Below, one piece after another: positions 1 to 10,231 of a DNA stretch of 64,000 bases. A model generated the notes under the pieces. The model saw only the letters and a program-made list of their open reading frames with translations, made no database searches and had not been told where the DNA came from. Both the position numbers and the translations under genes were made by a program. Source of the DNA: Vespa crabro. Lineage: Eukaryota; Arthropoda; Insecta; Hymenoptera; Vespidae. The DNA is taken from NCBI RefSeq assembly GCF_910589235.1, contig NW_025813597.1:85277-149276 (forward strand), read 5' to 3'. How positions within the stretch are numbered: the first letter of the stretch is position 1; each line of letters starts with the position of its first letter.

Positions 1-5
1 CGAAT

Positions 6-20
6 TTCGGTATATGCGAA
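6..20. repeat. Imperfect dyad TTCG-N7-CGAA in the monomer
   Basis: TTCGGTATATGCGAA is a 15-base inverted repeat centred on base 13 with a single mismatched pair (G10 opposite G16). The overlapping string CGAATTTCG (1-9) is itself a palindrome around T5, so two alternative foldings share the TTCG arm. The element recurs in every monomer; the exceptions I noticed are A14T in copy 57 and T6A in copy 156. No function is demonstrated. Confidence 0.85.
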
Positions 21-153
21 GATAAAATCGTGAAATCTTTAATAATACTTGTGCCACAGTTAGAAAAATGTTACCAATCGATTCAGAACATTGCATTTCA
101 TAAGATCAAACATCTATTTTATATTGGAATCAAAGTTTTTAACATTCTTTCAT

Positions 154-167
154 ATCGTATATACGAT
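154..167. repeat. Perfect 14-bp palindrome ATCGTATATACGAT
   Basis: ATCGTATATACGAT equals its own reverse complement and is the longest perfect palindrome I found in the monomer. Its core CGTATATACG alternates pyrimidine and purine. Several recurrent variants fall in it: G157T with C164G (copies 28 and 35), T162C (copies 117, 127, 141) and A166T (copies 30, 37, 56, 58, 70, 71, 75). It is therefore not under strict conservation across the array. Confidence 0.9.
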
Positions 168-200
168 TTTTCGCTCATATACGCGTATCGTCGAAAAACG
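164..200. repeat. Compound dyad: CGATTTTTCG and CGAAAAACG arms around ATACGCGTAT
   Basis: The arm CGATTTTTCG (164-173) pairs with CGAAAAACG (192-200) over nine base pairs with one bulged A. Between them lies the 10-bp palindrome ATACGCGTAT (179-188), whose centre is one base off the centre of the outer arms. The left arm overlaps the 14-bp palindrome at 154-167, so bases 154-200 are almost continuously dyad-symmetric. This could extrude as a hairpin or cruciform, or serve as a dimeric protein site; neither is shown. Confidence 0.8.
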
Positions 201-304
201 AAAACTTGAAATCTCGTTCAATTTCAATGATTTTATATTCTATCGATGCAGAATAAAGAATATAACAAGAATATAACGTTTTTACTATGTTTAAATACGC
301 GTTT

Positions 305-312
305 TCATATGA
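305..312. repeat. 8-bp palindrome TCATATGA
   Basis: TCATATGA is a perfect palindrome just before the TGTCGA/TCGACA inverted repeat. G311A disrupts it in copies 100, 110, 155 and 159, always together with T122C. Eight-base palindromes arise easily by chance in AT-rich DNA, so this one matters mainly as part of the cluster of dyads. Confidence 0.7.
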
Positions 313-316
313 TAAT

Positions 317-337
317 TGTCGAAAAACGTAATCGACA
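317..337. repeat. Inverted repeat TGTCGA-N9-TCGACA
   Basis: TGTCGA (317-322) and TCGACA (332-337) are exact reverse complements separated by nine bases. The commonest variant in the array, G328C, lies in the loop and leaves both arms intact. Arm-breaking variants exist (T317A with C320A in copies 2 and 9; G334A in copies 14, 19, 22 and 151; A322T with no other change was not seen). No binding protein can be named. Confidence 0.75.
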
Positions 338-341
338 TACG

Positions 342-1023
342 CGAATTTCGGTATATGCGAAGATAAAATCGTGAAATCTTTAATAATACTTGTGCCAAAG
401 TTAGAAAAATGTTACCAATCGATTCAGAACATTGCATTTCATAAGATCAAACATCTATTTTAGATTGGAATCAAAGTTTTTAACATTCTTTCATATCGTA
501 TATACGATTTTTCGCTCATATACGCGTATCGTCGAAAAACGAAAACTTGAAATCTCGTTCAATTTCAATGATTTTATATTCTATCGATGCAGAATAAAGA
601 ATATAACAAGAATATAACGTTTTTACTATGTTTAAATACGCGTTTTCATATGATAATAGTAGAAAAACGTAATCGACATACGCTAATTTCGGTATATGCG
701 AAGATAAAATCGTGAAATCTTTAATAATGCTTGTGCCAAAGTTAGAAAAATGTTACCAATCGATTCAGAACATTGCATTTCATAAGATCAAACATCTATT
801 TTATATTGGAATCAAAGTTTTTAACATTCTTTCATATCGTATATACGATTTTTCGCTCATATACGCGTATCGTCGAAAAACGAAAACTTGAAATCTCGTT
901 CAATTTCAATGATTTTATATTCTATCGATGCAGAATAAAGAATATAACAAGAATATAACGTTTTTACTATGTTTAAATACGCGTTTTCATATGATAATTG
1001 TCGAAAAACGTAATCGACATACG
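342..1023 (+). repeat. Divergent monomer pair, copies 2-3
   Basis: Copy 2 carries C57A, T122G, T317A and C320A; copy 3 carries G2T, A47G and C57A. The same pair returns exactly seven monomers later as copies 9-10. T122G is seen only in these two places, while the common alternative at that site elsewhere is T122C. C57A reappears only at the far end of the window (copies 181 and 188). Confidence 0.9.
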
Positions 1024-2728
1024 CGAATTTCGGTATATGCGAAGATAAAATCGTGAAATCTTTAATAATACTTGTGCCACAGTTAGAAAAATGTTACCAA
1101 TCGATTCAGAACATTGCATTTCATAAGATCAAACATCTATTTTATATTGGAATCAAAGTTTTTAACATTCTTTCATATCGTATATACGATTTTTCGCTCA
1201 TATACGCGTATCGTCGAAAAACGAAAACTTGAAATCTCGTTCAATTTCAATGATTTTATATTCTATCGATGCAGAATAAAGAATATAACAAGAATATAAC
1301 GTTTTTACTATGTTTAAATACGCGTTTTCATATGATAATTGTCGAAAAACGTAATCGACATACGCGAATTTCGGTATATGCGAAGATAAAATCGTGAAAT
1401 CTTTAATAATACTTGTGCCACAGTTAGAAAAATGTTACCAATCGATTCAGAACATTGCATTTCATAAGATCAAACATCTATTTTATATTGGAATCAAAGT
1501 TTTTAACATTCTTTCATATCGTATATACGATTTTTCGCTCATATACGCGTATCGTCGAAAAACGAAAACTTGAAATCTCGTTCAATTTCAATGATTTTAT
1601 ATTCTATCGATGCAGAATAAAGAATATAACAAGAATATAACGTTTTTACTATGTTTAAATACGCGTTTTCATATGATAATTGTCGAAAAACGTAATCGAC
1701 ATACGCGAATTTCGGTATATGCGAAGATAGAATCGTGAAATCTTTAATAATACTTGTGCCACAGTTAGAAAAATGTTACCAATCGATTCAGAACATTGCA
1801 TTTCATAAGATCAAACATCTATTTTATATTGGAATCAAAGTTTTTAACATTCTTTCATATCGTATATACGATTTTTCGCTCATATACGCGTATCGTCGAA
1901 AAACGAAAACTTGAAATCTCGTTCAATTTCAATGATTTTATATTCTATCGATGCAGAATAAAGAATATAACAAGAATATAACGTTTTTACTATGTTTAAA
2001 TACGCGTTTTCATATGATAATTGTCGAAAAACCTAATCGACATACGCGAATTTCGGTATATGCGAAGATAAAATCGTGAAATCTTTAATAATACTTGTGC
2101 CACAGTTAGAAAAATGTTACCAATCGATTCAGAACATTGCATTTCATAAGATCAAACATCTATTTTATATTGGAATCAAAGTTTTTAACATTCTTTCATA
2201 TCGTATATACGATTTTTCGCTCATATACGCGTATCGTCGAAAAACGAAAACTTGAAATCTCGTTCAATTTCAATGATTTTATATTCTATCGATGCAGAAT
2301 AAAGAATATAACAAGAATATAACGTTTTTACTATGTTTAAATACGCGTTTTCATATGATAATTGTCGAAAAACCTAATCGACATACGCGAATTTCGGTAT
2401 ATGCGAAGATAAAATCGTGAAATCTTTAATAATACTTGTGCCACAGTTAGAAAAATGTTACCAATCGATTCAGAACATTGCATTTCATAAGATCAAACAT
2501 CTATTTTATATTGGAATCAAAGTTTTTAACATTCTTTCATATCGTATATACGATTTTTCGCTCATATACGCGTATCGTCGAAAAACGAAAACTTGAAATC
2601 TCGTTCAATTTCAATGATTTTATATTCTATCGATGCAGAATAAAGAATATAACAAGAATATAACGTTTTTACTATGTTTAAATACGCGTTTTCATATGAT
2701 AATTGTCGAAAAACGTAATCGACATACG

Positions 2729-3410
2729 CGAATTTCGGTATATGCGAAGATAAAATCGTGAAATCTTTAATAATACTTGTGCCAAAGTTAGAAAAATGTT
2801 ACCAATCGATTCAGAACATTGCATTTCATAAGATCAAACATCTATTTTAGATTGGAATCAAAGTTTTTAACATTCTTTCATATCGTATATACGATTTTTC
2901 GCTCATATACGCGTATCGTCGAAAAACGAAAACTTGAAATCTCGTTCAATTTCATTGATTTTATATACTATCGATGCAGAATAAAGAATATAACAAGAAT
3001 ATAACGTTTTTACTATGTTTAAATACGCGATTTCATATGATAATAGTAGAAAAACGTAATCGACATACGCTAATTTCGGTATATGCGAAGATAAAATCGT
3101 GAAATCTTTAATAATGCTTGTGCCAAAGTTAGAAAAATGTTACCAATCGATTCAGAACATTGCATTTCATAAGATCAAACATCTATTTTATATTGGAATC
3201 AAAGTTTTTAACATTCTTTCATATCGTATATACGATTTTTCGCTCATATACGCGTATCGTCGAAAAACGAAAACTTGAAATCTCGTTCAATTTCAATGAT
3301 TTTATATTCTATCGATGCAGAATAAAGAATATAACAAGAATATAACGTTTTTACTATGTTTAAATACGCGTTTTCATATGATAATTGTCGAAAAACGTAA
3401 TCGACATACG
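2729..3410 (+). repeat. Divergent monomer pair, copies 9-10 (duplicate of copies 2-3)
   Basis: These copies repeat the variant set of copies 2-3 at a distance of 2387 bp (7 x 341). Copy 9 has gained A227T, T239A and T302A, so it has diverged since duplication or comes from a related array segment. The monomers between the two pairs do not match at seven-monomer spacing (G328C in copies 6 and 7 is absent from copies 13 and 14), so only the pair is conserved. Confidence 0.88.
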
Positions 3411-4433
3411 CGAATTTCGGTATATGCGAAGATAAAATCGTGAAATCTTTAATAATACTTGTGCCACAGTTAGAAAAATGTTACCAATCGATTCAGAACA
3501 TTGCATTTCATAAGATCAAACATCTATTTTATATTGGAATCAAAGTTTTTAACATTCTTTCATATCGTATATACGATTTTTCGCTCATATACGCGTATCG
3601 TCGAAAAACGAAAACTTGAAATCTCGTTCAATTTCAATGATTTTATATTCTATCGATGCAGAATAAAGAATATAACAAGAATATAACGTTTTTACTATGT
3701 TTAAATACGCGTTTTCATATGATAATTGTCGAAAAACCTAATCGACATACGCGAATTTCGGTATATGCGAAGATAAAATCGTGAAATCTTTAATAATACT
3801 TGTGCCACAGTTAGAAAAATGTTACCAATCGATTCAGAACATTGCATTTCATAAGATCAAACATCTATTTTATATTGGAATCAAAGTTTTTAACATTCTT
3901 TCATATCGTATATACGATTTTTCGCTCATATACGCGTATCGTCGAAAAACGAAAACTTGAAATCTCGTTCAATTTCAATGATTTTATATTCTATCGATGC
4001 AGAATAAAGAATATAACAAGAATATAACGTTTTTACTATGTTTAAATACGCGTTTTCATATGATAATTGTCGAAAAACGTAATCGACATACGCGAATTTC
4101 GGTATATGCGAAGATAAAATCGTGAAATCTTTAATAATACTTGTGCCACAGTTAGAAAATTGTTACCAATCGATTCAGAACATTGCATTTCATAAGATCA
4201 AACATCTATTTTATATTGGAATCAAAGTTTTTAACATTCTTTCATATCGTATATACGATTTTTCGCTCATATACGCGTATCGTCGAAAAACGAAAACTTG
4301 AAATCTCGTTCAATTTCAATGATTTTATATTCTATCGATGCAGAATAAAGAATATAACAAGAATATAACGTTTTTACTATGTTTAAATACGCGTTTTCAT
4401 ATGATAATTGTCGAAAAACGTAATCGACATACG

Positions 4434-4774
4434 CGAATTTCGGTATATGCGAAGATAAAATCGTGAAATCTATAATAATACTTGTGCCACAGTTAGAAAA
4501 ATGTTACGAATCGATTCAGAACATTGCATTTCATAAGATCAAACATCTATTTTATATTGGAATCAAAGTTTTTAACATTCTTTCATATCGTATATACGAT
4601 TTTTCGCTCATATACGCGTATCGTCGAAAAACGAAAACTTGAAATCTCGTTCAATTTCAATGATTTTATATTCTATCGATGCAGAATCAAGAATATAACA
4701 AGAATATAACGTTTTTACTATGTTTAAATACGCGTTTTCATATGATAATTGTCGAAAAACGTAATCAACATACG
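4434..4774 (+). repeat. Variant monomer copy 14 (T39A, C75G, A255C, G334A)
   Basis: This four-variant haplotype recurs in copy 19 at 6139-6479, 1705 bp (five monomers) downstream. Partial versions occur in copy 22 and copies 27 and 34, which makes it a good marker of exchange between monomers. Confidence 0.9.
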
Positions 4775-6138
4775 CGAATTTCGGTATATGCGAAGATAAA
4801 ATCGTGAAATCTTTAATAATACTTGTGCCACAGTTAGAAAAATGTTACCAATCGATTCAGAACATTGCATTTCATAAGATCAAACATCTATTTTATATTG
4901 GAATCAAAGTTTTTAACATTCTTTCATATCGTATATACGATTTTTCGCTCATATACGCGTATCGTCGAAAAACGAAAACTTGAAATCTCGTTCAATTTCA
5001 ATGATTTTATATTCTATCGATGCAGAATAAAGAATATAACAAGAATATAACGTTTTTACTATGTTTAAATACGCGTTTTCATATGATAATTGTCGAAAAA
5101 CGTAATCGACATACGCGAATTTCGGTATATGCGAAGATAAAATCGTGAAATCTTTAATAATACTTGTGCCACAGTTAGAAAAATGTTACCAATCGATTCA
5201 GAACATTGCATTTCATAAGATCAAACATCTATTTTATATTGGAATCAAAGTTTTTAACATTCTTTCATATCGTATATACGATTTTTCGCTCATATACGCG
5301 TATCGTCGAAAAACAAAAACTTGAAATCTCGTTCAATTTCAATGATTTTATATTCTATCGATGCAGAATAAAGAATATAACAAGAATATAACGTTTTTAC
5401 TATGTTTAAATACGCGTTTTCATATGATAATTGTCGAAAAACCTAATCGACATACGCGAATTTCGGTATATGCGAAGATAAAATCGTGAAATCTTTAATA
5501 ATACTTGTGCCACAGTTAGAAAAATGTTACCAATCGATTCAGAACATTGCATTTCATAAGATCAAACATCTATTTTATATTGGAATCAAAGTTTTTAACA
5601 TTCTTTCATATCGTATATACGATTTTTCGCTCATATACGCGTATCGTCGAAAAACGAAAACTTGAAATCTCGTTCAATTTCAATGATTTTATATTCTATC
5701 GATGCAGAATAAAGAATATAACAAGAATATAACGTTTTTACTATGTTTAAATACGCGTTTTCATATGATAATTGTCGAAAAACGTAATCGACATACGCGA
5801 ATTTCGGTATATGCGAAGATAAAATCGTGAAATCTTTAATAATACTTGTGCCACAGTTAGAAAAATGTTACCAATCGATTCAGAACATTGCATTTCATAA
5901 GATCAAACATCTATTTTATATTGGAATCAAAGTTTTTAACATTCTTTCATATCGTATATACGATTTTTCGCTCATATACGCGTATCGTCGAAAAACGAAA
6001 ACTTGAAATCTCGTTCAATTTCAATGATTTTATATTCTATCGATGCAGAATAAAGAATATAACAAGAATATAACGTTTTTACTATGTTTAAATACGCGTT
6101 TTCATATGATAATTGTCGAAAAACGTAATCGACATACG

Positions 6139-6479
6139 CGAATTTCGGTATATGCGAAGATAAAATCGTGAAATCTATAATAATACTTGTGCCACAGTTA
6201 GAAAAATGTTACGAATCGATTCAGAACATTGCATTTCATAAGATCAAACATCTATTTTATATTGGAATCAAAGTTTTTAACATTCTTTCATATCGTATAT
6301 ACGATTTTTCGCTCATATACGCGTATCGTCGAAAAACGAAAACTTGAAATCTCGTTCAATTTCAATGATTTTATATTCTATCGATGCAGAATCAAGAATA
6401 TAACAAGAATATAACGTTTTTACTATGTTTAAATACGCGTTTTCATATGATAATTGTCGAAAAACGTAATCAACATACG
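6139..6479 (+). repeat. Variant monomer copy 19 (duplicate of copy 14)
   Basis: It carries the same T39A, C75G, A255C and G334A set as copy 14. Neighbouring copies do not all match at five-monomer spacing: copy 16 has G200A and G328C but copy 21 does not. The duplicated tract is therefore short, or it was later overwritten. Confidence 0.9.
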
Positions 6480-7161
6480 CGAATTTCGGTATATGCGAAG
6501 ATAAAATCGTGAAATCTTTAATAATACTTGTGCCACAGTTAGAAAAATGTTACCAATCGATTCAGAACATTGCATTTCATAAGATCAAACATCTATTTTA
6601 TATTGGAATCAAAGTTTTTAACATTCTTTCATATCGTATATACGATTTTTCGCTCATATACGCGTATCGTCGAAAAACGAAAACTTGAAATCTCGTTCAA
6701 TTTCAATGATTTTATATTCTATCGATGCAGAATAAAGAATATAACAAGAATATAACGTTTTTACTATGTTTAAATACGCGTTTTCATATGATAATTGTCG
6801 AAAAACGTAATCGACATACGCGAATTTCGGTATATGCGAAGATAAAATCGTGAAATCTTTAATAATACTTGTGCCACAGTTAGAAAAATGTTACCAATCG
6901 ATTCAGAACATTGCATTTCATAAGATCAAACATCTATTTTATATTGGAATCAAAGTTTTTAACATTCTTTCATATCGTATATACGATTTTTCGCTCATAT
7001 ACGCGTATCGTCGAAAAACGAAAACTTGAAATCTCGTTCAATTTCAATGATTTTATATTCTATCGATGCAGAATAAAGAATATAACAAGAATATAACGTT
7101 TTTACTATGTTTAAATACGCGTTTTCATATGATAATTGTCGAAAAACGTAATCGACATACG

Positions 7162-7502
7162 CGAATTTCGGTATATGCGAAGATAAAATCGTGAAATCTA
7201 TAATAATACTTGTGCCACAGTTAGAAAAATGTTACCAATCGATTCAGAACATTGCATTTCATAAGATCAAACATCTATTTTATATTGGAATCAAAGTTTT
7301 TAACATTCTTTCATATCGTATATACGATTTTTCGCTCATATACGCGTATCGTCGAAAAACGAAAACTTGAAATCTCGTTCAATTTCAATGATTTTATATT
7401 CTATCGATGCAGAATCAAGAATATAACAAGAATATAACGTTTTTACTATGTTTAAATACGCGTTTTCATATGATAATTGTCGAAAAACGTAATCAACATA
7501 CG
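7162..7502 (+). repeat. Mosaic variant monomer copy 22
   Basis: It has T39A, A255C and G334A like copies 14 and 19 but keeps the consensus C75. Loss of a single internal marker between two retained ones is what a short gene-conversion tract or a back mutation would leave. Confidence 0.85.
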
Positions 7503-7844
7503 CGAATTTCGGTATATGCGAAGATAAAATCGTGAAATCTTTAATAATACTTGTGCCACAGTTAGAAAAATGTTACCAATCGATTCAGAACATTGCATTT
7601 CATAAGATCAAACATCTATTTTATATTGGAATCAAAGTTTTTAACATTCTTTCATATCGTATATACGATTTTTCGCTCATATACGCGTATCGTCGAAAAA
7701 CGTAAACTTGAAATCTCGTTCAATTTCAATGATTTTATATTCTATCGATGCAGAATAAAGAATATAACAAGAATATAACGTTTTTACTATGTTTAAATAC
7801 GCGTTTTCATATGATAATTGTCGAAAAAACGTAATCGACATACG
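7503..7844 (+). repeat. 342-bp monomer copy 23 with one extra A
   Basis: The A run after GTCG is six long (7824-7829) instead of five, and A201T is also present. This is the first length change in the window and shifts the register of all later copies by one. A single-base homopolymer change could be a real mutation or a sequencing error. Confidence 0.85.
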
Positions 7845-10231
7845 CGAATTTCGGTATATGCGAAGATAAAATCGTGAAATCTTTAATAATACTTGTGCCA
7901 CAGTTAGAAAAATGTTACCAATCGATTCAGAACATTGCATTTCATAAGATCAAACATCTATTTTATATTGGAATCAAAGTTTTTAACATTCTTTCATATC
8001 GTATATACGATTTTTCGCTCATATACGCGTATCGTCGAAAAACGAAAACTTGAAATCTCGTTCAATTTCAATGATTTTATATTCTATCGATGCAGAATAA
8101 AGAATATAACAAGAATATAACGTTTTTACTATGTTTAAATACGCGTTTTCATATGATAATTGTCGAAAAACCTAATCGACATACGCGAATTTCGGTATAT
8201 GCGAAGATAAAATCGTGAAATCTTTAATAATACTTGTGCCACAGTTAGAAAAATGTTACCAATCGATTCAGAACATTGCATTTCATAAGATCAAACATCT
8301 ATTTTATATTGGAATCAAAGTTTTTAACATTCATTCATATCGTATATACGATTTTTCGCTCATATACGCGTATCGTCGAAAAACGAAAACTTGAAATCTC
8401 GTTCAATTTCAATGATTTTATATTCTATCGATGCAGAATAAAGAATATAACAAGAATATAACGTTTTTACTATGTTTAAATACGCGTTTTCATATGATAA
8501 TTGTCGAAAAACGTAATCGACATACGCGAATTTCGGTATATGCGAAGATAAAATCGTGAAATCTTTAATAATACTTGTGCCACAGTTAGAAAAATGTTAC
8601 CAATCGATTCAGAACATTGCATTTCATAAGATCAAACATCTATTTTATATTGGAATCAAAGTTTTTAACATTCTTTCATATCGTATATACGATTTTTCGC
8701 TCATATACGCGTATCGTCGAAAAACGAAAACTTGAAATCTCGTTCAATTTCAATGATTTTATATTCTATCGATGCAGAATAAAGAATATAACAAGAATAT
8801 AACGTTTTTACTATGTTTAAATACGCGTTTTCATATGATAATTGTCGAAAAACGTAATCGACATACGCGAATTTCGGTATATGCGAAGATAAAATCGTGA
8901 AATCTATAATAATACTTGTGCCACAGTTAGAAAAATGTTACGAATCGATTCAGAACATTGCATTTCATAAGATCAAACATCTATTTTATATTGGAATCAA
9001 AGTTTTTAACATTCTTTCATATCGTATATACGATTTTTCGCTCATATACGCGTATCGTCGAAAAACGAAAACTTGAAATCTCGTTCAATTTCAATGATTT
9101 TATATTCTATCGATGCAGAATAAAGAATATAACAAGAATATAATGTTTTTACTATGTTTAAATACGCGTTTTCATATGATAATTGTCGAAAAACGTAATC
9201 GACATACGCGAATTTCGGTATATGCGAAGATAAAATCGTGAAATCTTTAATAATACTTGTGCCACAGTTAGAAAAATGTTACCAATCGATTCAGAACATT
9301 GCATTTCATAAGATCAAACATCTATTTTATATTGGAATCAAAGTTTTTAACATTCTTTCATATCTTATATAGGATTTTTCGCTCATATACGCGTATCGTC
9401 GAAAAACGAAAACTTGAAATCTCGTTCAATTTCAATGATTTTATATTCTATCGATGCAGAATAAAGAATATAACAAGAATATGACGTTTTTACTATGTTT
9501 AAATACGCGTTTTCATATGATAATTGTCGAAAAACGTAATCGACATACGCGAATTTCGGTATATGCGAAGATAAAATCGTGAAATCTTTAATAATACTTG
9601 TGCCACAGTTAGAAAAATGTTACCAATCGATTCAGAACATTGCATTTCATAAGATCAAACATCTATTTTATATTGGAATCAAAGTTTTTAACATTCTTTC
9701 ATATCGTATATACGATTTTTCGCTCATATACGCGTATCGTCGAAAAACGAAAACTTGAAATCTCGTTCAATTTCAATGATTTTATATTCTATCGATGCAG
9801 AATAAAGAATATAACAAGAATATAACGTTTTTACTATGTTTAAATACGCGTTTTCATATGATAATTGTCGATAAACGTAATCGACATACGCGAATTTCGG
9901 TATATGCGAAGATAAAATCGTGAAATCTTTAATAATACTTGTGCCACAGTTAGAAAAATGTTACCAATCGATTCAGAACATTGCATTTCATAAGATCAAA
10001 CATCTATTTTATATTGGAATCAAAGTTTTTAACATTCTTTCATATCGTATATACGTTTTTTCGCTCATATACGCGAATCGTCGAAAAACGAAAACTTGAA
10101 ATCTCGTTCAATTTCAATGATTTTATATTCTATCGATGCAGAATAAAGAATATAACAAGAATATAACGTTTTTACTATGTTTAAATACGCGTTTTCATAT
10201 GATAATTGTCGAAAAACGTAATCGACATACG
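7845..10231 (+). repeat. Seven-monomer higher-order repeat, unit 1 (2387 bp)
   Basis: Copies 24-30 carry, in order: G328C; T148A; none; T39A+C75G+C277T; G157T+C164G+A275G; A323T; A166T+T186A. The identical ordered series follows immediately in copies 31-37. This is the clearest higher-order repeat in the window, and I saw no difference between the two units at any marker site. Confidence 0.92.

Larger units (their letters stand above)
1..341 (+). repeat. Reference monomer (copy 1, consensus sequence)
   Basis: Copy 1 matches the consensus seen in most copies and is used here as the coordinate frame. It has 52 C and 46 G in 341 bases (28.7% GC) but 22 CpG dinucleotides. Runs of five A or T lie at 64-68, 136-140, 167-171, 194-198, 279-283 and 322-326. 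The motif GTCGAAAAACG occurs twice (190-200 and 318-328) and ATACGCG three times (179, 295 and 337, the last crossing into the next copy). It contains two ATCGAT sites (77 and 242) and two ACGCGT sites (181 and 297). The start point is arbitrary because the true repeat boundary is undefined in a tandem array. Confidence 0.97.

Noticed and set aside
154..167. TATA-like promoter at CGTATATACG
   Set aside because: The string is a palindrome in AT-rich DNA with no downstream gene, initiator or terminator; transcription of the satellite is possible but nothing here shows it.
229..240. Yeast-type replication origin consensus in the AT-rich part of the monomer
   Set aside because: TTTTATATTCT differs from the 11-base consensus at one position, which is expected by chance in DNA of this composition; there is no other origin feature.
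91..276. A 61-codon open frame repeated in almost every monomer
   Set aside because: It starts with TTG (no ATG), has a stop in 16 copies (from C131A, A250T, A103T or C244T) and a frameshift in copy 151. Its substitutions change the product freely, and the protein resembles nothing I know. Its repetition follows from the DNA repeat, so it is not annotated as a gene.
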